Positions 24,426-32,687 of a DNA stretch of 42,100 nt are shown in pieces (the first letter of the stretch is position 1; every line of letters begins with the position of its first letter). A program made the translations under genes and the position numbers. Origin of the DNA: Burkholderiaceae bacterium (lineage in GTDB: Bacteria > Pseudomonadota > Gammaproteobacteria > Burkholderiales > Burkholderiaceae_E). The stretch lies in the NCBI GenBank assembly GCA_024637155.1, contig JAGXFR010000053.1, positions 1 through 42,100 on the forward strand, in the 5' to 3' direction. Under the pieces are notes generated by a model. The model searched no databases, was not told where the DNA came from, and worked only from the letters and a program-made list of their open reading frames with translations.

Positions 24426-26051
24426 CTACGCGCAGGGCACCTCGCCGTTTGCGCCGGCCATCGCCGACTCGGTGCCGACCAGGCGCTGGGCGAGGTAGTT
24501 CTGGCGGTAGGTCTCGAAGGGCACGTCGTCGGCCTGTTCCAGCGCGATGCGCTCGGCGACCGATTCGATCGCGAGCTGCCGGAATTGCGCTTCCTGCTCG
24601 GGCGGGAGCGGCAGATCGAGCAGCGTGCGCCGGTGGCGCACCGATTGCGCGAGCCCGAAGCGCAGATGCGAATTCTCGTGGGACGCAGCCATTTCGGCGA
24701 GCACCCGTGCCGAGGGCGTGAGCGACGGGTCGGCGAGCGCGTCACGCGCTCGCTCGAGTGCGTGACGGTGCTGCGTTGTGCGCGGTGCCTCACCGCCACG
24801 CGCCGCATCGAGTGCATCCGCGATCGGGCCGAAGCTGCGCAGCAACTCGTCGCCCCAGTCGGCGAGCGCGACCTGCTGCTCGCCGCGCGTCAGCCGCAGC
24901 GCCGGGTCGCGCCCGCGCTCGGCCGTCAGGTACTGGTTGTGCGCGATGGCCGCGATTTCGGCGGGCGTGTCGGGCGCACTCTCCGAGAGCAGGCAGTGCA
25001 GCAGGAAGACGTCGAGAAAGCGCATGGTGCCCGGCTCGATGCCGACGGCCGAGAACGGGTCGACGTCCATGCAGCGCACCTCGACGTACTCGATCCCGTC
25101 GCGCCCGATCGCGTGCAGTGGGCGTTCGCCGCGGTGCACGCGGCGCTTGGGTCGGATCGTTCCGTAGAACTCGTTCTCGATCTGCAGCAGCGTGGTGTTC
25201 AGCTGGTGATAGTCCTCGCCGTCGCGCACGCCGACCGCCTCATACGCCGGATAGGGCTCGCGCAGCGCGCGACAAAGCGCGCGCGCATAGGTGTCGAGTC
25301 CGTTGTAGCTCACCGCGAGCGAGGCCTGTGCGTCGCTCTGGTAGCCGAGCGGCCCCATGCGCAGCGTCGTTCCCTGGGGAAGAAACAGCGTGCACGCCTC
25401 GAGCTCGGAGAGGCCCTGCACGGTGTGGGTGACGAACGAGCGGCTCGCCGCGGGCGAGGCGCCGAAAAGGTAGAGCAGCAGCCAGGAATGACGCCGGAAG
25501 TTGCGGATCAGGGCGAAGTAGGCGTCGTTGCGATAGGCCACCGGGTCGCCGGTGAATCCATCGCGATGCTGCAGCAGGGGCCACGCCGCGTCGGGCAGCG
25601 AGAAGTTGTAGTGCACGCCGGAGATCGTCTGCATCCGGCTTCCGTAGCGGTACGACAGGCCCTTGCGATAGACCGTCTTCATCCGTGCCAGGTTCGACGC
25701 TCCGTAGTGTCCGAGCGGAATCGCCTCGTCGGCCGGGAGCTGGCACGGCATGCTGCTCGCCCACATCAATTCGCCCGCGAGGTGGCGATGGACGAACTGG
25801 TGCACCGTAGTGAGTTCGCCGACGCAGGCATCGGCATCGCCATGGATCCCGGTGATCAGCTCGAGCTGCGACTCGCTGAAGTCCGTCGTGATGCGCGGAT
25901 GCGTGAGCGGGGCGCCGAGCGCGGCCGGGTGCAGGCGTTCGGAGAGCATCCCGTCGGGGCCGGCACGCAGGCCCTCCTTCTCGACGCCGCGTTGCAGGTT
26001 GCAAAGAATTTCGGGCGGGAGCGTGTCCAGCCGATCAGTGAGGCGATCCAA
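24426..26051 (-). CDS. gshA: Glutamate-cysteine ligase (E. coli-type GshA)
   Basis: First enzyme of glutathione synthesis, joining glutamate and cysteine with ATP. The 541 residues carry the type 1 family signatures GVEKEGLRAGPDGMLSERLH, TTDFSESQLELITGIH, YRYGSRMQTISGVHYNFSLP, YQSDAQASLAVSYNGLDTYA, and YVEVRCMDVDPFSAVGIEPG. The length is slightly above the 518 of E. coli. This is the gamma-proteobacterial style of GshA rather than the shorter form I associate with many Burkholderiales. It is tail to tail with the sensor kinase (3 bp apart) and divergent from the FAH-family gene. Confidence 0.94.
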   Translation of the reverse strand: MDRLTDRLDTLPPEILCNLQRGVEKEGLRAGPDGMLSERLHPAALGAPLTHPRITTDFSESQLELITGIHGDADACVGELTTVHQFVHRHLAGELMWASSMPCQLPADEAIPLGHYGASNLARMKTVYRKGLSYRYGSRMQTISGVHYNFSLPDAAWPLLQHRDGFTGDPVAYRNDAYFALIRNFRRHSWLLLYLFGASPAASRSFVTHTVQGLSELEACTLFLPQGTTLRMGPLGYQSDAQASLAVSYNGLDTYARALCRALREPYPAYEAVGVRDGEDYHQLNTTLLQIENEFYGTIRPKRRVHRGERPLHAIGRDGIEYVEVRCMDVDPFSAVGIEPGTMRFLDVFLLHCLLSESAPDTPAEIAAIAHNQYLTAERGRDPALRLTRGEQQVALADWGDELLRSFGPIADALDAARGGEAPRTTQHRHALERARDALADPSLTPSARVLAEMAASHENSHLRFGLAQSVRHRRTLLDLPLPPEQEAQFRQLAIESVAERIALEQADDVPFETYRQNYLAQRLVGTESAMAGANGEVPCA

Positions 26052-26098
26052 GCGTGCTCCCCAGGAGGGTTCGAAAAGCCAATTAGCTTAGCAGAACG

Positions 26099-26124
26099 CC
26101 CCGCCGGGTTCCCTCCCGACGGGG
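26099..26124. other. Stem-loop between gshA and the FAH-family gene
   Basis: CCCCG-C-CGGG pairs with CCCG-A-CGGGG: nine base pairs with one C/A mismatch and a 6-nt loop. It lies 48 bp upstream of the gshA start and about 80 bp upstream of the FAH-family start. Its function is unknown; it could be in the leader of either mRNA. Confidence 0.35.
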
Positions 26125-26205
26125 AACTGCGGCACCATAGCGGCTGGCGCCATCCCTTTGCGAACGAGGATGGGCGAACGGAATCTCCCGGGAGAGGAAA
26201 GATTC

Positions 26206-27405
26206 ATGGATGGTTTTGCGAATTTCGACCCTGCCGCCGTGCTGCCCGTCGACGGTTGCGCCGGCACGTTGATCGGACGCGCCTGGGTGCCGGCGAAAGT
26301 GCCAGGCCCGGCGGTGATCGCCGTGCGCGCCGACGGTGTGTTCGACCTGAGTCGGCATTTCCCCACGGTGGCGAGCCTGCTCGCGTGCGACGAACCGGCC
26401 GCGGAGGCTGCGCGAGCGGTCGGTGAGCGCATCGGTGGCCTCGCGGAGATTGTCGCCAACACTTTTCGCGACGAGCGCGATCCGGCGCTGCCCTGGCTGC
26501 TCGCTCCGTGCGACCTGCAGGTGATCAAGGCCGCCGGCGTGACTTTCGTGACCAGCCTGCTCGAGCGCGTGATCGAGGAGCGCGCCGGGGGCGACGCGGC
26601 GCGCGCGCTGGAAGTTCGCGCCCGGGTGGAAGCGCTGATCGGTCCGGACCTCGCGGCGGTGCGCCCCGGTTCGGCACAGGCCCAGCGCCTGAAGGAACTG
26701 CTGATCGAGCAGGGGATCTGGTCGCAGTACCTCGAAGTGGGCATCGGGCCCGACGCCGAGGTGTTCACCAAGGCGCCGCTGCTCGCGGCGGTCGGCACCG
26801 GTGTGGAGGTTGGCATCCATCCCGAATCGAAATGGAACAACCCCGAGCCCGAGGTCGTGCTCGCCGTTGACCCGCGCGGGCGGGTGGTCGGTGCGGCACT
26901 GGGCAACGATGTGAACCTGCGCGACTTCGAGGGCCGCAGCGCGCTGCTGCTCGGCAAGGCCAAGGACAACAACGCATCCTGCGCGATCGGGCCGTTCCTG
27001 CGGCTCTTCGACGCCACCTTCTCGCTCGACGACGTGCGCGCGGAGGAACTCGAACTCACGGTCACGGGTCCCGAGGGCTACACGCTGCGCGGCGCGAGCT
27101 CGATGCGCCGCATCAGCCGCGACCCGCAGGATCTGGTCGATCAGACCTGCGGCGCGAACCACCAGTACCCCGACGGCTTCATGCTGTTTCTCGGCACGCT
27201 CTTCGCGCCCGTGCAGGATCGCGATGTGCCCGGCAGCGGCTTCACGCACCGGGTGGGCGACGTGGTGACGATCCGCAGCCCGCGGCTCGGCGCGCTGTGC
27301 AACCGCGTGAACCACGCCGATCGTGTCGCGCCGTGGCACTTCGGCGTGCGCGCGCTGATCGGCAACCTGGCGGCGCGGGGGCTGCTGGCCGGCGGGCAGA
27401 TCTAG
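26206..27405 (+). CDS. Fumarylacetoacetate hydrolase-family protein
   Basis: A 399-residue FAH-superfamily enzyme, which act on 2-oxo acids by C-C cleavage, decarboxylation or dehydration with a divalent metal. Recognisable are VEVGIHPESKWNNPEPEVVL (metal-binding glutamates), ALGNDVNLRDFEGRSALLLG and KAKDNNASCAIGPF. The N-terminal 200 residues include LLAPCDLQVIKAAGVTFVTS and LLERVIEERA. Proteins of this length and pattern include 2-keto-3-deoxy-pentonate dehydratases of sugar-acid pathways, but no sugar genes are nearby, so the substrate is left open. ATG 26206 follows GGGAGAGGAAAG, which decides it over an earlier in-frame start at 26158. Confidence 0.87.
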   Translation: MDGFANFDPAAVLPVDGCAGTLIGRAWVPAKVPGPAVIAVRADGVFDLSRHFPTVASLLACDEPAAEAARAVGERIGGLAEIVANTFRDERDPALPWLLAPCDLQVIKAAGVTFVTSLLERVIEERAGGDAARALEVRARVEALIGPDLAAVRPGSAQAQRLKELLIEQGIWSQYLEVGIGPDAEVFTKAPLLAAVGTGVEVGIHPESKWNNPEPEVVLAVDPRGRVVGAALGNDVNLRDFEGRSALLLGKAKDNNASCAIGPFLRLFDATFSLDDVRAEELELTVTGPEGYTLRGASSMRRISRDPQDLVDQTCGANHQYPDGFMLFLGTLFAPVQDRDVPGSGFTHRVGDVVTIRSPRLGALCNRVNHADRVAPWHFGVRALIGNLAARGLLAGGQI

Positions 27406-27409
27406 GCGG

Positions 27410-27443
27410 TTGCGCGCCGGCGCCTGCGTTGCGCGCCGACGCC
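27410..27443. repeat. Short imperfect direct repeat
   Basis: TTGCGCGCCGGCGCC (27410-27424) recurs at 27429-27443 with one change. It lies between two convergent genes. Probably a minor duplication without function. Confidence 0.5.
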
Positions 27444-27462
27444 CGGTCGCGCAGTCCGCGCC

Positions 27463-28392
27463 TCAGTGCGCCGGGAATCCCGCCTCGCGCGCCTTGACCA
27501 GCGCCACCAGCGTTGCATTGACCGGCGCCGCCACGCCCACCTTGGCGCCCTCGCGTGGGATCGAGCCGTTGATCACGTCGATCTCGCAGCGCCGGCCCGC
27601 GAGGTAGTCGAGCAGCATCGACGGGCGCGCCGCGCGGATCTTGCCGCCAAGTTTGCGCACATGCTCGATCGGGTCGCCGACCTCGAGCCGGATGCCTGCG
27701 GCCTGCGCCACCGCCACCGCTTCACGCGTGCAGCCGCTGGCCACCTGCCACGCGCTGGCGTCATCCATGATCTCGCCAATCGTCATGCCGGTAAGCGCGG
27801 AAGTCGCCGAGAAGGTGACGTTCATGATCAGCTTCTCCCACACCATCTGGCGCAGGTCCTCGAAGAGCTGCACGCGAAATCCCGCCGACTCCCAGATCGC
27901 GGCCGATGCCTCCAGCGCAGCGCGGGGCAGGCCGGCGTGCGCGCCGAAGCGAATCATCTCCATCCCGTTGTGGTGAATGTGCCCCGGCGCGCGCAGCGAC
28001 GCGCCGAAGCCGCCGACCACGCCCACCGCGAGCTGATCGGGTCCGATGATCGCTGCCACGCGCTCGGCCGAGCCGAGCCCGTTCTGGATCGTCTGCACCG
28101 CGGTGTGCGCGGCCAGGAGCGGCAGCACCGAGCGTGCCGCCGCCTCCACGTCGAAGGCCTTGGTCGCAATGATCACCAGGTCGCAGGGACCGATCTCGGT
28201 GGTCGAGGTCCAGGCGTGAATCGGCACCGTCCGGTCGCCGCTGGCGCCCTCCACGCGCAAGCCGTGCTTGGCCATCGCCGCCGCGTGATCCTCCCACAGT
28301 GTGACGGCGTGCACCTCATGCCCGGCATCGACCATCAGCGCCGCATAGACCGAGCCCATCGCCCCGCAGCCGACAATCGCCACTTTCGCCAT
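27463..28392 (-). CDS. panE: 2-dehydropantoate 2-reductase family (PanE)
   Basis: NADPH-dependent reductase family whose best-known member makes pantoate for CoA synthesis. The 309-residue product has the nucleotide-binding AKVAIVGCGAMGSVYAALMV, the substrate segments TKAFDVEAAA, TIQNGLGSAE and WEKLIMNVTFSATSALTGM, and a C-terminal helical domain ending SIPREGAKVGVAAPVNATLV. Paralogs with other 2-oxo acid substrates are common, so the symbol is a family-level assignment. It is convergent with the FAH-family gene and 62 bp downstream of yaeQ on the same strand. Confidence 0.85.
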   Translation of the reverse strand: MAKVAIVGCGAMGSVYAALMVDAGHEVHAVTLWEDHAAAMAKHGLRVEGASGDRTVPIHAWTSTTEIGPCDLVIIATKAFDVEAAARSVLPLLAAHTAVQTIQNGLGSAERVAAIIGPDQLAVGVVGGFGASLRAPGHIHHNGMEMIRFGAHAGLPRAALEASAAIWESAGFRVQLFEDLRQMVWEKLIMNVTFSATSALTGMTIGEIMDDASAWQVASGCTREAVAVAQAAGIRLEVGDPIEHVRKLGGKIRAARPSMLLDYLAGRRCEIDVINGSIPREGAKVGVAAPVNATLVALVKAREAGFPAH

Positions 28393-28454
28393 CGCATGCT
28401 CCTCGTTCCATTGCCCGCGGCAGCGCGCCGCGCGGCCCGATCAACACCGTCCCG

Positions 28455-29015
28455 CTATTTCCAGCGCAACGGCTCCACGCGCACGCCGTGCTGCGCATTG
28501 CCCATCGTGAGTGCGCCTTCCTGAATCGTCGCGTCGAACTGCATGTTGCGTGCCGCCAGCTCGGCCAGGGACTGCGTCGCCGCGGAGGGCAGGCGCCAGA
28601 CCTGCAGCCGGTCGAGCCGGCTGAGCTTCGTCTCGATGCCGCGCCACCAGACTTCGGCGGCGTGGTGAAACGCGTAGAGGATGACCGCATCAGCCTTGTT
28701 GCAGGCCCGCGCGAGCGGCTTGTCCTCGGGCTGGCCGACCTCGATCCACAGGCGCTTGTGCCCGGTGAAATCGGTCAGCGATGCGTCCGGGTCGTCCGGG
28801 TCCGACAGGCCGGAACCGAAGGCCAGCGTGCCGTCGCCGTTGCACAGGCTCTGCAGCTGATGGGCGTTCAGCGCGAGCGCGGCGAGTCGCACCATCATGC
28901 GCTCGTCAGTCTCGCTGGGATGACGCGCAAGCGTGAGCGCGTGATCGGCGTAGTAGCCGTGATCGATGTCGGCAATCTGCAGCGTTGCCTTGAAGATGGT
29001 GGACTTGAGCGCCAT
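28455..29015 (-). CDS. yaeQ: YaeQ family protein
   Basis: A 186-residue protein matching the YaeQ family: MALKSTIFKATLQIADIDHG at the N-terminus, then RHPSETDERMMVRLAALALN, FTGHKRLWIEVGQPEDKPLA, and YAFHHAAEVWWRGIETKLSR. YaeQ has a fold related to PD-(D/E)XK nucleases but its function is not established. The start at 29015 (complement) fits the family N-terminus; the frame extends upstream to 29054 without similarity. About 62 bp upstream of panE, possibly co-transcribed. Confidence 0.92.
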   Translation of the reverse strand: MALKSTIFKATLQIADIDHGYYADHALTLARHPSETDERMMVRLAALALNAHQLQSLCNGDGTLAFGSGLSDPDDPDASLTDFTGHKRLWIEVGQPEDKPLARACNKADAVILYAFHHAAEVWWRGIETKLSRLDRLQVWRLPSAATQSLAELAARNMQFDATIQEGALTMGNAQHGVRVEPLRWK

Positions 29016-29125
29016 GCGTGCGGAGTCGGGAAGTTTGTGGCCGGCTGCGGCCAAGCCGCATTGTAGGCCGCCACAGGGGCAAGTCGGTGCGCCGCAACAT
29101 CAGAGTGCGCGACCGCCGTTTCCCC

Positions 29126-30025
29126 TCACCAGCCGCAGCGCTCCGGCGCGAGCTGTTCGGCCAGAAAATCGATCAGCGCCCGCACCTTGGGCGCGACGTG
29201 TTTGCGCGTTGGATAGACCGCGTAGATGCCCAACTCCACGGACCGAAACTCGGGCATCAGTTCGACCAGCGTGCCGGCGGCGAGATCTTCCCCGATCAGA
29301 AAGGTCGGCTGCAGCACGATTCCCTGGTGCGCGAGCGCCGCGGCGCGGCAGGTGTCCCCGCTGTTGGTGCGCATGAAGGGATCGGTGCGTACGCTGACCG
29401 GGCCCTGCGGTCCCAGGAAATGCCATTCGTCCCTGGTCGACAGGTAGCTGTAGGAGATCACCGCATGTCCGCTCAGTTCGCCAGGGTGGCGCGGCGCGCC
29501 ACGCGCCTGCAGGTACCGGGGCGAAGCGCAGAGCACCACGCGCGTGCTGGCCAACCGCCTGCTGATCAGCGTCGAGCTGGGCAGCGTCGCGATGCGGACC
29601 GCCATGTCGTAGCCCTCTTCGAGCAGGTCCACCACCCGGTCGACCAGGGTCACGTCCAGCGTGACCTGCGGATGGCGCGTATGGAACAGCCCCCACAGCG
29701 GCGCGAGGTGCAGCACGCCAAAGGTGACTGGCGCGTTCACCCGCAGCAGACCGCTGGCCGCCGCGCTGCGCGCGCTGACCTCGAGCTCGGCCGCCGCGAC
29801 GTCGCTCAGCAATTCCTTGCTCCGCTCGTCGAACACCTGGCCTTCCTCGGTGAGCGACAGGCGACGCGTCGTGCGGTGCAGGAGGCGCACGCCGAGGCGA
29901 GCTTCCAGATTCGCGACGTGGCGCGATATGGCGGCCTTCGACACACCGAGCGCCTCGGCGGCGCCCACGAAGCTTCCGGCGTCGACCACCGCGCGGAAGC
30001 TTTGCATCTCCAGGAAGCGATCCAT
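29126..30025 (-). CDS. LysR-family transcriptional regulator
   Basis: A 299-residue LysR regulator with the winged helix-turn-helix at 1-60 (FVGAAEALGVSKAAISRHVA, LEARLGVRLLHRTTRRLSLT) and the substrate-binding domain after about residue 88 (LLRVNAPVTFGVLHLAPLWG onward). It resembles the AaeR/CrgA-like subgroup with a short C-terminus. It is divergent from the DoxX/dioxygenase pair, separated by 116 bp, and very probably controls it. Start 30025 (complement) begins MDRFLEMQSFRAVVDAG, the normal family N-terminus. A perfect inverted repeat 14 bp upstream is a likely binding site. Confidence 0.93.
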   Translation of the reverse strand: MDRFLEMQSFRAVVDAGSFVGAAEALGVSKAAISRHVANLEARLGVRLLHRTTRRLSLTEEGQVFDERSKELLSDVAAAELEVSARSAAASGLLRVNAPVTFGVLHLAPLWGLFHTRHPQVTLDVTLVDRVVDLLEEGYDMAVRIATLPSSTLISRRLASTRVVLCASPRYLQARGAPRHPGELSGHAVISYSYLSTRDEWHFLGPQGPVSVRTDPFMRTNSGDTCRAAALAHQGIVLQPTFLIGEDLAAGTLVELMPEFRSVELGIYAVYPTRKHVAPKVRALIDFLAEQLAPERCGW

Positions 30026-30038
30026 TGTTGCACTAGAC

Positions 30039-30059
30039 GAGACAAAGAGTCTCATCATA
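30039..30059. promoter_or_regulatory. Inverted repeat GAGAC-AAAGA-GTCTC and -10 box at the LysR start
   Basis: GAGAC (30039-30043) and GTCTC (30049-30053) are perfect arms around a 5-bp spacer. On the minus strand TATGAT (complement of 30054-30059) looks like the -10 box of the regulator gene, putting the repeat over its transcription start, as expected for autoregulation. On the other side TATACA at 30086-30091 may be the -10 of the DoxX gene; a second repeat TGCAG-N6-CTGCA lies at 30102-30117. Confidence 0.45.
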
Positions 30060-30141
30060 GGTGGTTTATCAACGAAGAGCGACCATATACAGTCGGTGGC
30101 GTGCAGAAAAACCTGCAAACTCAACCACTGGAGTGATCCAC

Positions 30142-30543
30142 ATGAACAGCACGACTTCCGACTACGCCGCCCTGTTTCTGCGCCTTGCGCTGGGCGGGAT
30201 GTTCCTCGCCCACGGACTGCTGAAGTTTCTCGTCTTCACGCTGATCGGGACGGCCGGATTTTTCGATTCGGTCGGATTCCCCGGCTGGACCGCATACATC
30301 GTCGCTCCGGCCGAAGTGCTCGCCGGCGTGGCGCTGATCGCCGGTTTTCAGACCCGCTGGGTCGCGCTCGCGAGCGTCCCGATCCTGCTCGGCTCGCTCG
30401 CCGTGCACGCCGGGCAAGGCTGGCTGTTCTCGAACGTCGGCGGCGGCTGGGAGTACCCCGCGTTCCTGACGGTCGCCGCCGTTGTCGTGACGCTGCTCGA
30501 CGGCGGTCGCTTCGCCTTCACCCGGCCCGCCGCGCAATCATGA
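30142..30543 (+). CDS. DoxX-family membrane protein
   Basis: A 133-residue integral membrane protein with four predicted helices (about 10-28, 52-70, 75-92, 105-122), matching the DoxX family: LFLRLALGGMFLAHGLLKF, FPGWTAYIVAPAEVLAGVAL, IAGFQTRWVALASVPILLGS. DoxX proteins are tied to thiol/quinone redox chemistry; in Bacillus CatD of the catechol-induced catDE operon is of this type. ATG 30142 follows GGAGTGATCCAC. Its stop overlaps the dioxygenase start (ATGA), showing coupling. Confidence 0.88.
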   Translation: MNSTTSDYAALFLRLALGGMFLAHGLLKFLVFTLIGTAGFFDSVGFPGWTAYIVAPAEVLAGVALIAGFQTRWVALASVPILLGSLAVHAGQGWLFSNVGGGWEYPAFLTVAAVVVTLLDGGRFAFTRPAAQS

Positions 30544-31337
30544 GCAAGGCGCCCGTCCTGTTCGTCTCCCACGGGGCGCCAACCTTCGCCCTGGAACCAG
30601 GTGAACTCGGGCCCCGGCTGCGGGCACTGGGCCGGGGGCTGACGGGCGTGACCGCGGTGCTGGTGGTCTCGCCCCACTGGCAAACGCGCGACGTGCGCGT
30701 GATGAGCACGGCCGCGCCGGCCACGCTCTACGACTTCAGCGGCTTCGACCCGACCCTCAACGAGCTGCACTATCCGGCGCGCGGGGACGCGCAACTGGCG
30801 GCCGAAGCCGCACGCCTGCTCGCGGACGCCGGCTTCACGGTCGGCTTCGATGAGCGACGCGGCCTGGACCACGGCGCGTGGGTGCCGCTGCGCTACCTGC
30901 TGCCCGAGGCTGATGTGCCGGTGTTCCAGGTGTCGATGCCACACACGCTCGATCCGTCGAGCGCGTTGCGGCTGGGGAGGGCACTGGCGCCGCTGCGCGA
31001 GCGCGGCGTGCTGATCGTCGGCTCGGGTGGCGTCACCCACAACCTCTACGACTTTCGTCAGCGCGGCGCCGGCGAGGCAACCTATGTGCGCGAGTTCGCG
31101 CGCTGGGTGCGCAGGGCCGTGGTCGACGGGCACGACGATCGGCTCGTCGCCTATCGTCGTCTCGCCCCGGATGCCGAGCGGGCGCATCCCACCGAGGAGC
31201 ACTTTCTGCCGCTGCTCGTGGCGCTCGGCGCACGCGGCGAAGGGGAACTTGCGCAAGTCATCGATGGTGGCATCGCCCACGGCATGCTGGCGATGGACTC
31301 CTACGCGTGGGGACTTGCGCCGCACGAGTTGCGATGA
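30540..31337 (+). CDS. Class III extradiol dioxygenase (DODA/YgiD-like)
   Basis: A 265-residue LigB-superfamily ring-opening dioxygenase of the DODA/YgiD type, expected to use a metal ion bound by histidines: FVSHGAPTFALEPG, VVSPHWQTRDVRVM, RGLDHGAWVPLRYLLPEADV, and VGSGGVTHNLYDF. The overlap ATGA with the DoxX gene and the divergent LysR gene make a three-gene module that resembles catechol/quinone-responsive DoxX-dioxygenase pairs. The natural substrate, possibly a catechol or hydroquinone, is not determined by sequence. Confidence 0.9.
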   Translation: MSKAPVLFVSHGAPTFALEPGELGPRLRALGRGLTGVTAVLVVSPHWQTRDVRVMSTAAPATLYDFSGFDPTLNELHYPARGDAQLAAEAARLLADAGFTVGFDERRGLDHGAWVPLRYLLPEADVPVFQVSMPHTLDPSSALRLGRALAPLRERGVLIVGSGGVTHNLYDFRQRGAGEATYVREFARWVRRAVVDGHDDRLVAYRRLAPDAERAHPTEEHFLPLLVALGARGEGELAQVIDGGIAHGMLAMDSYAWGLAPHELR

Positions 31338-31396
31338 ATGGCGCGGCGCGGTTCAATGGCCGCTGACGCGCCACGCGCGAGATGCAGGAGACGATG

Positions 31397-32119
31397 ATGC
31401 AGCAGTCAGAATCGCAGGGCGCCGGCGGTGCGATCTCTGCCACAGCCGTTCCTGTCTGGGACCTGCCGCTGCGCCTCTTTCACTGGGCGCTGGCGGTGGT
31501 CGTCCTCACGGGCATCGCGGCGATCAAGCTCGACGACATCAATCTGCACGTGCGCTGCGGCCAGATCGTGCTCGCGCTGCTGCTGTTTCGCCTCGTCTGG
31601 GGTTTCGTGGGGCCCGAGCATGCGCGCTTCGCGAGTTTCGTGCGCGGCCCCGGCGCGATCCTCTCCTACGCGCGCTCGCTAGTGCGCGCGCCCCATGAGT
31701 TCCATGCCGGTCACAATCCGCTGGGCGGCATGGTCGTCGTGCTGATGCTCGCGCTGCTGCTCTTTCAGGCGGTGTCGGGGCTCTTCGCGAACGACGACAT
31801 CTTTACCGAGGGGCCGCTGGTGCGCTTCATCAGCAAGAGCACGTCGGACGCGATCACGGGACTGCACTACCGCAATTCGTGGCTGATCATCGGGCTGATC
31901 GCGCTGCATATCACGGCAGTCTTCGGCTATCTGGTGCGTTTCCGCGAGAACCTGATCCGCCCGATGTTCAGCGGAATCAAGCAGGTGCCGTCCGGAGCGC
32001 GCGCGATCGAGATCGACAGCAGTCGGTCCGGCCGCGCGCTGATCGTCTTCGTGTCGGTTGCCGGCGTGGTGTGGCTCCTTTTCGACTTGCCGCAGCGCCT
32101 GGCACCGGTGCCTTATTAG
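31397..32119 (+). CDS. Cytochrome b561 family protein
   Basis: A 240-residue di-haem membrane cytochrome of the bacterial b561 family. Five hydrophobic segments follow a short N-terminus, the first with LPLRLFHWALAVVVLTGIAA and the next VRCGQIVLALLLFRLVWGF; histidines in FHWA, FHAGHNPLGG and ALHITAVFGY are candidate haem ligands. Such proteins pass electrons between quinols and periplasmic cytochromes. The start at ATG 31397 follows AGGAG (31386-31390) at 6-nt spacing; ATGs at 31382 and 31394 are alternatives. It converges on a cytochrome c' gene, a plausible redox partner. Confidence 0.9.
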   Translation: MQQSESQGAGGAISATAVPVWDLPLRLFHWALAVVVLTGIAAIKLDDINLHVRCGQIVLALLLFRLVWGFVGPEHARFASFVRGPGAILSYARSLVRAPHEFHAGHNPLGGMVVVLMLALLLFQAVSGLFANDDIFTEGPLVRFISKSTSDAITGLHYRNSWLIIGLIALHITAVFGYLVRFRENLIRPMFSGIKQVPSGARAIEIDSSRSGRALIVFVSVAGVVWLLFDLPQRLAPVPY

Positions 32120-32130
32120 CGCCGCACCGC

Positions 32131-32595
32131 CTACTTGGCCTGGAAATCGTCGTGACAGCCCTTGCAGGCCTTGCCCACTTCGCCGAACGCCGCCTTGATC
32201 GTATCCATGTTTCCGCCCGCCGCGGCCTGGGCCAGGGTGGCCGTTGCCTTGATCGCGTTGTCGGCGGCCGCCTTGAACTTGGCGTTGTCGGTCCAGATCT
32301 CAGGCTTGGCCTTGGTCGGCGCGCCCTTGTCCGTCCCAGGGCCAAACCCGTCCCAGGACATGTGCATCAGTTGCGCGAGGAAGGTGGCGCTGCGCGCGAA
32401 GTCCTCCTTCTCGTAGGGTTTGGTCCCCCGAATCTGTGCGGCCATATTGCCCGCGTGCCAGCCCTGCGCCTTCATCACCCCCTGGCGATACTGAATCGCG
32501 CGCTCCTGCGCGGTCTGCGCGGTCTGCGCGGAGACGCTGAACGAAGTGACCGCCATGACTGCGGCGGCGGTGAGGACTGCGAGTTTTCTGATCAT
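32131..32595 (-). CDS. Cytochrome c' (exported, single haem)
   Basis: A 154-residue cytochrome c' with signal peptide (MIRKLAVLTAAAVMAVTSFS, cleavage near VSA/Q). The haem-attachment motif CKGCH is at 144-148 close to the C-terminus, as in this four-helix-bundle family, and the N-terminal helix shows RQGVMKAQGWHAGNMAAQIR with typical spacing. Cytochromes c' bind NO and protect against it in denitrifiers. GGAG lies 7 nt before the chosen ATG; an ATG two codons upstream is an alternative. The gene is convergent with cytochrome b561, 11 bp apart. Confidence 0.93.
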   Translation of the reverse strand: MIRKLAVLTAAAVMAVTSFSVSAQTAQTAQERAIQYRQGVMKAQGWHAGNMAAQIRGTKPYEKEDFARSATFLAQLMHMSWDGFGPGTDKGAPTKAKPEIWTDNAKFKAAADNAIKATATLAQAAAGGNMDTIKAAFGEVGKACKGCHDDFQAK

Positions 32596-32687
32596 GGACA
32601 TACTCCGGAGGAGTGGGAAGTTGGAAAGCGCCACAGGCTAACCTCTGGCGGGCGAAGGCTCCAGGATTGTCGGGATGGCAGTAGGGG

